This document shows positions 7,878 through 15,762 of a DNA stretch of 51,788 nt, in pieces. Where the stretch lies: assembly GCA_947175035.1 (NCBI GenBank), contig CAMWLG010000016.1, positions 1-51,788 of the forward strand, in the 5' to 3' direction. Every line of letters starts with the position of its first letter. Within the stretch, counting starts at the first letter, position 1. The stretch comes from an uncultured Lachnospiraceae bacterium. GTDB taxonomy: Bacteria; Bacillota; Clostridia; Lachnospirales; Lachnospiraceae. The position numbers and the translations under genes were made by a program. The notes below the pieces were generated by a model. That model had not been told where the DNA came from, searched no databases, and saw only the letters and a program-made list of their open reading frames with translations.

Positions 7878-9383
7878 ATGAGCAGGAAGTACAGGCTTCT
7901 GATGCTGACCACGCTGATCATATCAGGTTGTTCCATGTGTTATGAGCTGATCATCAGCGCGGTGAGTTCTTATCTTCTGGGGAACAGCACCCTGCAATAT
8001 TCCACGACCATCGGGATCTATATGGCGGCGCTGGGATTGGGTTCCTGGCTCTCCAGATTTTTTAAGAAAAATCTCTTCAATGTTTTTGTGACCATCGAAC
8101 TGAGCATTGGTGTGGCGGGGGGAGTAAGCTCCCTGCTGCTTTTCCTGTCCAATATTTACATTTCCAATTATGGTGTGGTGATGTATCTGGAAACCATACT
8201 GATCGGTATTCTGGCGGGGGCGGAAATCCCGATCATGACGAGAATCATTGAAGCGGATGAACAGAACTTGTCTGTGACGCTGTCTTCTATCTTCAGCTTT
8301 GACTACATTGGGGGACTTGTGGGGGCCATTGCCTTTCCGCTCCTTCTGTTGCCGAAGCTGGGCTTTTTTGCCACTTCCTTTTTATGCGGACTCTTAAATA
8401 TCACCGCCGCCATCCTGATTTTACATCGTTTTGGAGAGCGGGTGGCACATATCCGGATTTATCGGCTCCTTGCCGTGTGTATCGCGTCATGGATGGTCGT
8501 GGGGATGGTGTTTGCGGACAATATTTCGGAGAGTGTTGAGGGCGGTCTCTACCGGGATCGGATCATTTATATGGAGCAGACGGAATATCAGAAGATCGTG
8601 CTCACGAAGCACCGGGATGATGTGAGACTTTACATCGACAAGAACTGTCAGTTTTCCACGGCGGACGAGTACCGTTATCATGAGGCGTTAGTACACATCC
8701 CCATGAGCGAACTGGACAGCCGCAGGCAGGTGCTGATTCTGGGCGGCGGGGACGGGCTGGCGGTGCGCGAGGTTCTGAAATATGATGAGGTGGAGAGGAT
8801 TGATCTGGTGGATTTGGATGCGGAGATGATACGGATTTGTTCCACCAATCCCAATATCACTGCCGTCAACCAAAACAGTCTGGCGTCGGATAAGCTGGTG
8901 ATCTACAATATGGACGCCTATGAGTATCTGGAGGATTCCGGGGAACAATATGACCTGATTCTTGTGGATCTGCCGGATCCCAACAGCGAATCCCTGAACA
9001 AGCTGTATTCCAATATCTTTTACCGAATGTGCAAAAATTGTCTGAAGGAGGACGGTGTGCTGGCGGTGCAGTCCACCAGCCCCTATTATGCGCCAAAGGC
9101 TTTTTGGTGCATCAACAAAACCATCGAGAGCGAGGGTTTGTTTGTAAAGGCCTATCATTTGCAGGTTCCCGCGTTTGGGGACTGGGGATTTAATATGGCG
9201 GGCAGGAGGGAACTTGCGGAGGAGCTGGATTTTGACGTGGAAACAAGGTATTTGACGAGGGAGAATGTCCCGGCGCTCTTCCGGTTCGGGAAGGATGAGA
9301 TGGAGGATGACGTGGAGATTAATCGACTCACCAAGCCGGTTTTGATGGAGTATTATAACAAGGCGGTGGAGACTTGGAATTGA
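7878..9383 (+). CDS. Membrane-fused spermidine synthase-like aminopropyltransferase
   Basis: The 501-residue protein has an N-terminal membrane region of about 210 residues with six to seven helices, then a Rossmann methyltransferase-like domain of the spermidine synthase family. The nucleotide-binding motif LILGGGDGLAVREVL is near residue 285, followed by LVDLDAEMI, and the catalytic-loop motif LVDLPDPNS is near residue 360. Enzymes of this family usually move an aminopropyl group from decarboxylated S-adenosylmethionine to an amine. In the DUF350/DUF4178 setting the acceptor may be a lipid or envelope component rather than free putrescine; that is inference. No speD-like gene occurs in the window. 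The gene follows DUF350 by 45 bases. Confidence 0.85.
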   Translation: MSRKYRLLMLTTLIISGCSMCYELIISAVSSYLLGNSTLQYSTTIGIYMAALGLGSWLSRFFKKNLFNVFVTIELSIGVAGGVSSLLLFLSNIYISNYGVVMYLETILIGILAGAEIPIMTRIIEADEQNLSVTLSSIFSFDYIGGLVGAIAFPLLLLPKLGFFATSFLCGLLNITAAILILHRFGERVAHIRIYRLLAVCIASWMVVGMVFADNISESVEGGLYRDRIIYMEQTEYQKIVLTKHRDDVRLYIDKNCQFSTADEYRYHEALVHIPMSELDSRRQVLILGGGDGLAVREVLKYDEVERIDLVDLDAEMIRICSTNPNITAVNQNSLASDKLVIYNMDAYEYLEDSGEQYDLILVDLPDPNSESLNKLYSNIFYRMCKNCLKEDGVLAVQSTSPYYAPKAFWCINKTIESEGLFVKAYHLQVPAFGDWGFNMAGRRELAEELDFDVETRYLTRENVPALFRFGKDEMEDDVEINRLTKPVLMEYYNKAVETWN

Positions 9384-9390
9384 CGGGATG

Positions 9391-9484
9391 GGATGTGGAC
9401 ATGGTGCACTTGAAGGACTTCGTGGTGGAGGAGAATAATCTTCAGGTGAAGGCGTTTATCCGGAAGCTTTATGACGAGGCTTAA
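9391..9484 (+). pseudogene. Decayed duplicate of the isomerase gene 3' end
   Basis: This stretch repeats the end of the TIM-barrel gene: it matches 5633-5680 and then jumps to 5798-5843, with few substitutions. The junction falls at a GGAGAATAA that occurs twice in the parent (5672-5680 and 5789-5797), so a deletion between short direct repeats explains the missing 117 bases. The remnant still reads MVHLKDFVVEENN and ends at a TAA. It has no start or ribosome site and lies in the gap between the spermidine-synthase-like gene and the barnase gene. Confidence 0.85.
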
Positions 9485-9506
9485 TAGAACAGAGGATTTG
9501 ATGGTG

Positions 9507-10040
9507 ATGAAGAAATTAGGTAGTCTGGGAAGATGGCTGACTCTATGGTTAGCGATGTGTGCGGTGGTGCTGTATGTGGGCTGCGGCGTTACGACGACGG
9601 GCGGCAAAGAGCAGCAGGAAGCAATCGATCAGGCGATGGTCGAGGCCGCCTCGCTGGCCGCAGAGCAGGCGCCTTCGGTGTTGCAGGAGCCGGAAGTACT
9701 GGACGAGAACGGCAGTTATACCACCCGTGAGGATGTGGCGCTGTATCTGGAGACTTATGAGCACCTGCCTGGAAATTTTATTACCAAGAAGGAGGCCCGT
9801 GCCTTGGGCTGGGAGGGAGGTTCTCTGGAACCTTATGCTCCGGGAAAATGCATTGGCGGAGATCGTTTCGGTAACTATGAGAAGCTTTTGCCGGAGGCGG
9901 AAGGCCGCAGCTACAGGGAGTGCGATATTGATACGCTGGGGGCGGACAGCCGCGGCGCAAAGCGCATTGTTTATTCCGATGACGGGCTGATCTACTATAC
10001 GGAGGATCACTATGCCAGCTTTACGCTTCTGTATGACTGA
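9507..10040 (+). CDS. Barnase-type ribonuclease, exported or lipid-anchored
   Basis: This 177-residue protein carries a C-terminal barnase domain (about residues 75-177), a guanyl-preferring RNase fold. Landmarks aligned with barnase are LPGNFITKKEARALGW (Lys27), APGKCIGGD, GRSYRE (Glu73), AKRIVYS (Arg87) and TEDHYASF (His102), so the catalytic Glu, Arg and His remain. The position of barnase Arg59, which helps bind substrate and inhibitor, reads Tyr in GNYEK. The N-terminus is hydrophobic and ends in LYVGC, a near-lipobox, so a lipoprotein or secreted form is likely. I chose the ATG at 9507, 10 bases after AGAGGA; ATG 9501 is possible. Its inhibitor is encoded next. Confidence 0.87.
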   Translation: MKKLGSLGRWLTLWLAMCAVVLYVGCGVTTTGGKEQQEAIDQAMVEAASLAAEQAPSVLQEPEVLDENGSYTTREDVALYLETYEHLPGNFITKKEARALGWEGGSLEPYAPGKCIGGDRFGNYEKLLPEAEGRSYRECDIDTLGADSRGAKRIVYSDDGLIYYTEDHYASFTLLYD

Positions 10041-10091
10041 CAGGATACGAGAGGCAGTTGGCAGAAATGGCAGAAGTCAGGGGGATGTCGT

Positions 10092-10373
10092 ATGAGATAT
10101 GAGATTGATTTGCAGAATATCAGCACCAGGGAGGCATTTCATGACCGAATGGTACAGAGCCTTCCCTGTCCTGCCTTTTATGGCAGGAATCTGGATGCGC
10201 TTTATGACATTTTAACAGGAGAAAATGGAATCGAAGAATTGATTTTTTATAACATGGAAGAGTTTTTGCGAGTTATGCCCGATTATGGAGCGGCGCTTAA
10301 GACGCTCTGCGCAGAGGCTATGGAACAGTGTCCGGGGCTTCGGATCAGTTATGGGGAAGCTCTCGATGACTGA
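10092..10373 (+). CDS. Barstar family ribonuclease inhibitor
   Basis: The 93-residue product matches barstar in the key helix FYGRNLDALYDILTG, which keeps both aspartates that plug the barnase active site (Asp35 and Asp39 in barstar numbering); the tryptophan between them is Tyr here. A glutamate in the later helix (LCAEAMEQ) corresponds to Glu76. It starts 51 bases after the barnase gene in the same direction, the usual partner order. It should stay in the cytoplasm and protect the producer from its own RNase before export. Confidence 0.9.
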   Translation: MRYEIDLQNISTREAFHDRMVQSLPCPAFYGRNLDALYDILTGENGIEELIFYNMEEFLRVMPDYGAALKTLCAEAMEQCPGLRISYGEALDD

Positions 10374-10390
10374 CAAAGGGGGACAGATTT

Positions 10391-10978
10391 ATGTTACCGA
10401 CAAGGGAAGAGGCGGAAAAGCTTTTAAAGGAAGCGGAAGAGTGCAATCCGGGACCATGGGGCAATCACAGTCGTGTAGTTGCTCACTGTGCAGAAAAAAT
10501 TGCAGGGGAATGTGGTGATTTGGATCCAGATAAGGCATTTGTTTTGGGATTGCTGCATGACATTGGGAGAAAGTTTGGCGTGAGACATCTGGGGCATGTA
10601 TCTGATGGCTATTCCTATATGATGTCCATGGGATATAACGAGGCTGCCAGGATATGTCTTACACATTCCTTTCATCATCAGACCACTGACGAGTATATTG
10701 GGAAGTTTGATGTGACTGAGGAAGAACTGAGTATGATTCAAAATGCTTTGAAAGAAGTGGTCATGGATGAATATGACAGACTGATTCAGCTATGTGATGC
10801 CTTGGCGGGAGCTGAAGGTGTGGTAGACATGGAAGAACGGATGGAGGATGTGAAACGCAGATATGGTTCGTATCCTCAAAGTAAGTGGGACGGTAATTTG
10901 AAATTGAAAGCTTATTTTGAGGAAAAGATGGGTAAGGGCATCTATGTTGTGACAGAGAAGGGGAGTTACAAACCATAA
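10391..10978 (+). CDS. HD-domain phosphohydrolase
   Basis: A 195-residue soluble protein with a complete HD metal site: His26 in HSRVVAHC, the HD pair in LLHDIGRKFG near residue 56, a later THSFHH, and Asp in CDALAG near residue 138. The family hydrolyses phosphoester bonds in nucleotides or similar compounds; the substrate cannot be read from the sequence. It lies 17 bases after the barstar stop and is probably co-transcribed with the RNase pair, which may reflect nucleotide metabolism or just position. The ATG follows AAAGGGGGACAG. Confidence 0.85.
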   Translation: MLPTREEAEKLLKEAEECNPGPWGNHSRVVAHCAEKIAGECGDLDPDKAFVLGLLHDIGRKFGVRHLGHVSDGYSYMMSMGYNEAARICLTHSFHHQTTDEYIGKFDVTEEELSMIQNALKEVVMDEYDRLIQLCDALAGAEGVVDMEERMEDVKRRYGSYPQSKWDGNLKLKAYFEEKMGKGIYVVTEKGSYKP

Positions 10979-11098
10979 GCGGTACAAAGCCTTAGAAATG
11001 AAATTCACGCCATGGCTACGTGTTTTTCATGAACATACAGATGTTCGAGTACCACTGCTTATCCTGTGATAAGGGATTTTAAGATTTTGCAAAAAATA
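10979..11098. other. Intergenic gap with a weak terminator hairpin
   Basis: The gap after the HD gene holds one short hairpin, CTTATC-ctgt-GATAAG at 11058-11073, followed by GGATTTT; it could be a weak terminator. No open frame with a ribosome site was seen. The gap ends at the promoter at 11099. Confidence 0.4.
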
Positions 11099-11127
11099 TT
11101 GACAAAAATAAACAATTCGTGTATTAT
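11099..11127 (+). promoter_or_regulatory. Sigma-A promoter for the Uma2 gene
   Basis: TTGACA at 11099-11104 and TATTAT at 11122-11127 are 17 bases apart in AT-rich DNA. The transcript would start near 11134 and carry a leader of roughly 140-185 bases, depending on the start codon used. A short inverted repeat, GTGCA...TGCAC (about 11156-11177), lies in that leader. Confidence 0.75.
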
Positions 11128-11318
11128 AAATCTACAAGGGTAATCTATGAGATGTGCATTTTGCATATTCTGCACTATCTGGCGTTTCTGCCATATTACT
11201 CAAATAACAATTAACAATGGCAGGGATGTGTGAAAATGTCTCTGCTGTCAAAGACAAAGGAGGCAATTTTATGGAAGCAAGGAAACTGGATTTTATGGAA
11301 ATCTTAGGAGGAAATCAG

Positions 11319-11867
11319 ATGAAAAAGACATACACGGTGGCGGATATTCTGGCGTTGCCGGAGGGTGTGCGTGCCGAGCTGTTGGATGGGGAGATGTTCA
11401 TGATGGCTTCACCTACGAATATGCATCAGGCGATTCTCGGATGGATGCATTTGGAGATTGCAAACCATATTCGCGACAGAAAGGGAAAATGCAGGGTGAG
11501 GCTGTCGCCCTATGCGGTCTTTTTGATGAATGATGATAAGAATTATGTGGAGCCGGATCTTTTGGTGATGTGCAATCCTGAGCGCATTGAGAAGGATGGG
11601 GTTCATGGTGCTGTGGACTGGGCCGTGGAGATCGTGTCTCCCTCCAGCAGGACGATGGATTACAAGCGCAAAGTGGCGGCCTACGAGCGAGCCAGCGTGA
11701 AGGAATATTGGATCATAGACCCACAGAAGAAAAAGGTATCTGTCTATAATTTGGAGCAGGGCTGGACTCCGACAGCCTATTCTTTTGAGGATTGCGTGCC
11801 CTCTGGAATTGTGGAAGGTTTGACGATTGATTTTGCCAAGCTGGTGGAGGAGTGGGACAATATATAG
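11319..11867 (+). CDS. Uma2 family (DUF820) putative endonuclease
   Basis: The 182-residue form has the Uma2 restriction-endonuclease-like fold. Landmarks are AELLDGEMFMMASP, YVEPDLLVM with the metal-binding Asp, AVEIVSPSS with the Glu, and YKRKVAAYERASVKEYWIID with conserved Lys and Trp. Such proteins are widespread and mostly uncharacterised. Two starts are equally well placed: ATG 11271 (AAAGGAGG, 7 bases upstream) and ATG 11319 (AGGAGG, 7 bases upstream). I chose 11319 because it gives the usual family length and begins just before the first conserved helix. The upstream start would add 16 residues. Confidence 0.85.
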   Translation: MKKTYTVADILALPEGVRAELLDGEMFMMASPTNMHQAILGWMHLEIANHIRDRKGKCRVRLSPYAVFLMNDDKNYVEPDLLVMCNPERIEKDGVHGAVDWAVEIVSPSSRTMDYKRKVAAYERASVKEYWIIDPQKKKVSVYNLEQGWTPTAYSFEDCVPSGIVEGLTIDFAKLVEEWDNI

Positions 11868-11882
11868 ATATACAAAAGGCAG

Positions 11883-11912
11883 TTGCGCTTTTACGCCATG
11901 TTGTGGTATATT
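11883..11912 (+). promoter_or_regulatory. Possible promoter for the DUF853 gene
   Basis: TTGCGC at 11883-11888 and TATATT at 11907-11912 have an 18-base spacer. It lies just upstream of the ATPase gene. The -35 match is moderate. Confidence 0.4.
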
Positions 11913-11980
11913 CTCATATAGAAAAGCTACATAACTTGTGTCAGCTAATATAAAATATGTGGTTGAAAAGCGAGGATGAA

Positions 11981-13543
11981 ATGTATACAGACGGTAAAAT
12001 CTATATGGGGCTTGCAGACGGGGCCCGGGTCAATATGCAATTAAATATGTCCAATCGCCACGGTCTGATTGCGGGAGCCAGCGGCACCGGCAAGACGATC
12101 ACCATGAAGGCGATGGCAGAGTCGTTTTCCGATGCGGGAGTACCCGTGTTTTTGTGTGATGTAAAGGGAGACGTGTCCGGGCTTGCAGAGCCGGGGGCAC
12201 AGTCCGACAGTATGGAGAAAAGGATTGATAAATTCGGTGTCCGCGGAGAATTCTCCTACAAGGCATATCCTGTGTGTTTTTGGGATATTTATCAGGAGGG
12301 CGGACATCCCGTGCGCGCGACAGTCTCTGATATGGGTCCGGATATTCTGGCGAGGATTCTGAATTTGACACCTGCCCAGGAGGGCGTGTTGAATATTATC
12401 TTTAAAATAGCGGATGACAGGGGACTTTTGCTGATTGATCTGAAAGATCTGCGAACCACGATTAATTTTGTGGCGGAGCATAAGGATGACTATACACTCT
12501 CTTATGGAAATATGTCCACGCAGTCTTTGGGGGGAATCGTGCGGGCTTTGTTGCCCTTGGAGACACAGGGCGGGGATTTATTCTTTGGTGAGCCGGATTT
12601 GGACATCTTTGACTGGATACGCACGGATGTGTATGGCAAGGGAATGGTGAATATCCTAAATTGTGTGAAGCTGGTGCAGAATCCTAAGCTTTATGCAAGT
12701 TTTCTGTTGTGGATGATGGCGGAGTTGTTTGAGAAGCTTCCCGAGGCAGGAGATTTAGAGAAGCCTAAGCTGGTGTTTTTCTTCGATGAGGCGCACATGC
12801 TTTTTGCCGACGCACCCAAGGTTCTGGTGCAGAAGATTGAGCAGGTGGTGAAACTGGTGCGCTCCAAGGGTGTGGGAATCTATTTTGTGACCCAGAGCCC
12901 GGGGGATATTCCGGACCAGGTGTTGGCACAGCTCTCCAATCGTGTGCAGCATGCGCTGCGGGCCTATACGCCCTCCGAGCAAAAGGCAGTGAAAGTGGCA
13001 GCTCAGTCTTTTCGTGCCAATCCCGCTTTTAAGGCGGAGGATGTGATCATGGAGCTGGGTGTGGGTGAGGCGTTGACTTCCTTCCTGGATGAGAATGGTG
13101 TGCCCACAATAGCGCAGAGAACCTCTATCATTTGTCCCCAAAGCCTGATGGCACCTGCCGCGGAGGGCACGGTGCAAAGTCTTATGGCAAGGGATGGCAT
13201 GAGTAAATACGATCAGGCATATGATGGCGTGTCGGCTTATGAGGTGTTGACCGGAGAGATGGAAAAGGAGGCGCAGGAGGAGCGGCTGGCAGCGGAGCGG
13301 GAGCAGCTTGAGAAGGATAAAGAAGCTTTCGAGGCCCGCAAGGCCAAGGAGGAGGCTGCCGCGCTGAAACAGAAGGAGAAGGCACAGGAGGACGCCCGCA
13401 AGAAGAAGGAAAAGGAGGAAGCGGCCGCCCAGAAGAAGAAAGAGAAGGACAGCGAGAGAAGGAAGAACCAAATTGAGCGGCAGTTGATCAACACCGGGAT
13501 GCAGGTGTTGAAGAGGGGGATTTTAAATACGTTATTTAAATGA
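11981..13543 (+). CDS. DUF853 family HerA-like ATPase (YjgR-like)
   Basis: The 520-residue protein resembles E. coli YjgR: MSNRHGLIAGASGTGKTITM contains the Walker A motif near residue 31, followed by FLCDVKGDVSGLA. Walker B is LVFFFDEAHML near residue 264, and IYFVTQSPGDIPDQVL is a sensor-like motif. Residues about 420-505 form a long Lys/Glu/Ala coiled coil. HerA-type ATPases pump DNA or remodel nucleoprotein, but the role of DUF853 members is unknown. I chose ATG 11981 because the family starts just before the Walker domain; ATG 11957 in the same frame is possible. A strong terminator follows the gene. Confidence 0.85.
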   Translation: MYTDGKIYMGLADGARVNMQLNMSNRHGLIAGASGTGKTITMKAMAESFSDAGVPVFLCDVKGDVSGLAEPGAQSDSMEKRIDKFGVRGEFSYKAYPVCFWDIYQEGGHPVRATVSDMGPDILARILNLTPAQEGVLNIIFKIADDRGLLLIDLKDLRTTINFVAEHKDDYTLSYGNMSTQSLGGIVRALLPLETQGGDLFFGEPDLDIFDWIRTDVYGKGMVNILNCVKLVQNPKLYASFLLWMMAELFEKLPEAGDLEKPKLVFFFDEAHMLFADAPKVLVQKIEQVVKLVRSKGVGIYFVTQSPGDIPDQVLAQLSNRVQHALRAYTPSEQKAVKVAAQSFRANPAFKAEDVIMELGVGEALTSFLDENGVPTIAQRTSIICPQSLMAPAAEGTVQSLMARDGMSKYDQAYDGVSAYEVLTGEMEKEAQEERLAAEREQLEKDKEAFEARKAKEEAAALKQKEKAQEDARKKKEKEEAAAQKKKEKDSERRKNQIERQLINTGMQVLKRGILNTLFK

Positions 13544-13552
13544 GATACTGGG

Positions 13553-13585
13553 ACGGCTGGTGTGGAATATACCAGCCGTTTTTTA
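13553..13585 (+). terminator. Rho-independent terminator after the DUF853 gene
   Basis: A 9-bp perfect stem, ACGGCTGGT with ACCAGCCGT, encloses a 9-10 base loop and is followed by six T residues. It ends the ATPase transcript and isolates the MoxR operon. Confidence 0.9.
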
Positions 13586-13634
13586 TGCGCAGAGTCGAAA
13601 ATCCTAAGAATTCCTTAATTTAAAAGCCGATTGA

Positions 13635-13663
13635 TTGCACGAATGCTTGTTATCTGATATAGT
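13635..13663 (+). promoter_or_regulatory. Sigma-A promoter of the MoxR operon
   Basis: TTGCAC at 13635-13640 and TATAGT at 13658-13663 are 17 bases apart. The transcript would begin near 13670. This placement rules out the in-frame start codons before it, which supports the start of the first gene at 13731. Confidence 0.7.
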
Positions 13664-13730
13664 ATATTTTGTGGAATTATGGGATACGGGACATGCCCGT
13701 GCCGGATCACAGAAAGGTATGGTAAGGAAG

Positions 13731-15752
13731 ATGAGGGATAAGCTGCAAAGGGGCAGGAGGGCTTTGGCGACTCTGTTTTTGGGAATTCTCATAGGATGTG
13801 CGTGCCTGGGGAGTGTGAAGATAAGTTCCCTGGCGGAGGATAAAATAGGGGTGTTGATGGATGCACAGCTTTTATCCACGGGGAAGTCAACTTATGATAT
13901 TGCGGTGACAGTTCAGAACCTGGGGACGGACTGGGAAGGTACGGCGAGGCTGTACGTGGGTGAGAATTATCGTGTGCCCAGCGCCTATGACACTATGATA
14001 TCTCTGCCCCAGGGCAGTACGAAGCAATTTACGGTTCGGGTGCCCAAGGGCAATCGAGAGGTTTCTGATGCGGGAGTCAAGGTCGCTTTGTTGGATAAGA
14101 AGTCAAAGGAAGTGGCAAGCCAAGAGTTTGAGTATTTTTTCCGGAGTGGATCTGCTGGTTTGACCATGGGAATCCTGAGTGACAGCTATTCGGATCTCAC
14201 TTATCTGGATATGGGTGGGAGTACCTTATACTTTCAGCAGACGGAGCGGCCGATACGCTTGGAGGAGCTGAATCAGGATAATTTGAAGCAATCGCTGGAC
14301 AGGCTGACACTGTTGGTGATTGACAATTATAATACAGGTGTACTGACCGAGGAGGAGATGGAGGCAATCGAGATCTGGAATCAGGATGGAGGTATTTTGA
14401 TTGTCGGAACCGGAAGCCGCGGGGAGGAGACGCTGGCCGGGTTCGAGGATGGTTATCTGGGAGTGACGAGCAAGGGGGTCTATCAGCCGGAGGACGCCAA
14501 CTACTCATGGGATTCTATGGGCTTTTATCTGGATCAATCAAAGCTTGCCATGGCAGATATCAGGGATGAATATGGGATGTATCAGCGTGATTTTTACAAG
14601 GGCGGGATGAGCCGGTCCGTGGCCGAAGGGGCTGCGGTGGTTCTGCCCTATTCCCTGACGGAGATTGGCAAGATGGATAAATCCGTCTATCAGGAGGGTA
14701 TGGATCAGACAATGCTGGTGCAGGATATTTTGAACGATGCCTGTGGTTATGCCAACAGTCGTTATTATTCTCAGGATTTCTATGATTACAGCAGCACGAT
14801 GACCCGATTGCTGCGGGGAATCAGCAGGAGCGATACGAATTTGAGCTTTGGCGCGTTGAAAGCTTTGGTGGTCTTGTATGTAATATTTGCGGGGCCTGTT
14901 CTGTACCTCATCCTTCGCCTGTTGAAAAAACGGGAGCTATATTGGGTGGCGGTGCCGGCCTCGGCATTGGTGGGTATCCTGCTGATATTCCTGACGGGCA
15001 GAGGGTTCGAGGTGGTGAGCACCAAGGTGTATTCTGTGACGATGGAGAATCTCTCAGGCAGGGAGGAGAGCAGAGCATATCTGTACTGTTATGACGCAAA
15101 TCACAGGGAGTGGGATTTGAAGCTGGCTGACAGGTTCGACTATGTGGGCGGCTATGAAAACAATAATTATGGTTATGGCGAATGGGAGGATGGCTCCTAT
15201 TACCATCATGTGAAAATGGAGGGTGACACACTTTCCTTCGGGATTCGTCCCGGCGGAGGCTTTGAGGATTGCTTTTTTGTGGCGGGAGCTGCGGGGAGCG
15301 GTACGTCAAGTGAGGGAACAATCAAGGGGGAAGGCATCAAGAGCATATTCTCGCATATTGAAGGAAGGGTGACGAATGAGACAAACCGTGATTTTGCTTA
15401 TTTTGCGGTGCATGTGGATGACAAGCTGTATGTCTATGAGAGCCTTCCTGCGGGGGAGAGCGTTGACTTGGCAGCTCTGTCACCGGTGTATACCAAAACG
15501 GGATCAAATTCAGGCAGTTCCGGCTACTATTCGATGAGTGATTATCTCTACAGCTTTATGTATAGTTTATATGATGACCATGAGTATGACAAAATAGGAG
15601 CTGCGTCTGCCATGGGTGTAGGAATTTGTACCATTGCTCCCCAAATGAGTGCTGACAGCGTGATCATTGTCGGGGTGACAGAGAATTGGGACAATACGGT
15701 GAATGACAATTGCAGCGAGGTATCCTACGGATGCCTTTATACGATTCAATAG
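13731..15752 (+). CDS. Membrane protein with GATase-like extracytoplasmic domain
   Basis: The 673-residue protein opens with a signal or anchor segment (LATLFLGILIGCACLG). Then come a beta-sandwich-like region (YDIAVTVQNLGTDWEG) and a class I glutamine-amidotransferase-like fold (LTLLVIDNYNTG, GGILIVGTGSRGEE) around residues 150-260. Two membrane helices follow near residues 375-397 and 400-424, then a second outer domain rich in Tyr and Gly. No catalytic Cys of a true amidotransferase is seen, so the fold is probably a binding module. It heads the MoxR operon and is followed 10 bases later by an ABC ATPase; a role as outer subunit of that transporter is inference. ATG 13719 is an alternative start. 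Confidence 0.7.
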   Translation: MRDKLQRGRRALATLFLGILIGCACLGSVKISSLAEDKIGVLMDAQLLSTGKSTYDIAVTVQNLGTDWEGTARLYVGENYRVPSAYDTMISLPQGSTKQFTVRVPKGNREVSDAGVKVALLDKKSKEVASQEFEYFFRSGSAGLTMGILSDSYSDLTYLDMGGSTLYFQQTERPIRLEELNQDNLKQSLDRLTLLVIDNYNTGVLTEEEMEAIEIWNQDGGILIVGTGSRGEETLAGFEDGYLGVTSKGVYQPEDANYSWDSMGFYLDQSKLAMADIRDEYGMYQRDFYKGGMSRSVAEGAAVVLPYSLTEIGKMDKSVYQEGMDQTMLVQDILNDACGYANSRYYSQDFYDYSSTMTRLLRGISRSDTNLSFGALKALVVLYVIFAGPVLYLILRLLKKRELYWVAVPASALVGILLIFLTGRGFEVVSTKVYSVTMENLSGREESRAYLYCYDANHREWDLKLADRFDYVGGYENNNYGYGEWEDGSYYHHVKMEGDTLSFGIRPGGGFEDCFFVAGAAGSGTSSEGTIKGEGIKSIFSHIEGRVTNETNRDFAYFAVHVDDKLYVYESLPAGESVDLAALSPVYTKTGSNSGSSGYYSMSDYLYSFMYSLYDDHEYDKIGAASAMGVGICTIAPQMSADSVIIVGVTENWDNTVNDNCSEVSYGCLYTIQ

Positions 15753-15762
15753 GAGGTGCAGT

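Noticed and set aside
15703..15762. Longer N-terminus for the ABC ATPase at 15763
   Set aside because: It would overlap the upstream gene and places the perfect AGGAGG inside the coding region; the domain begins at the chosen start.
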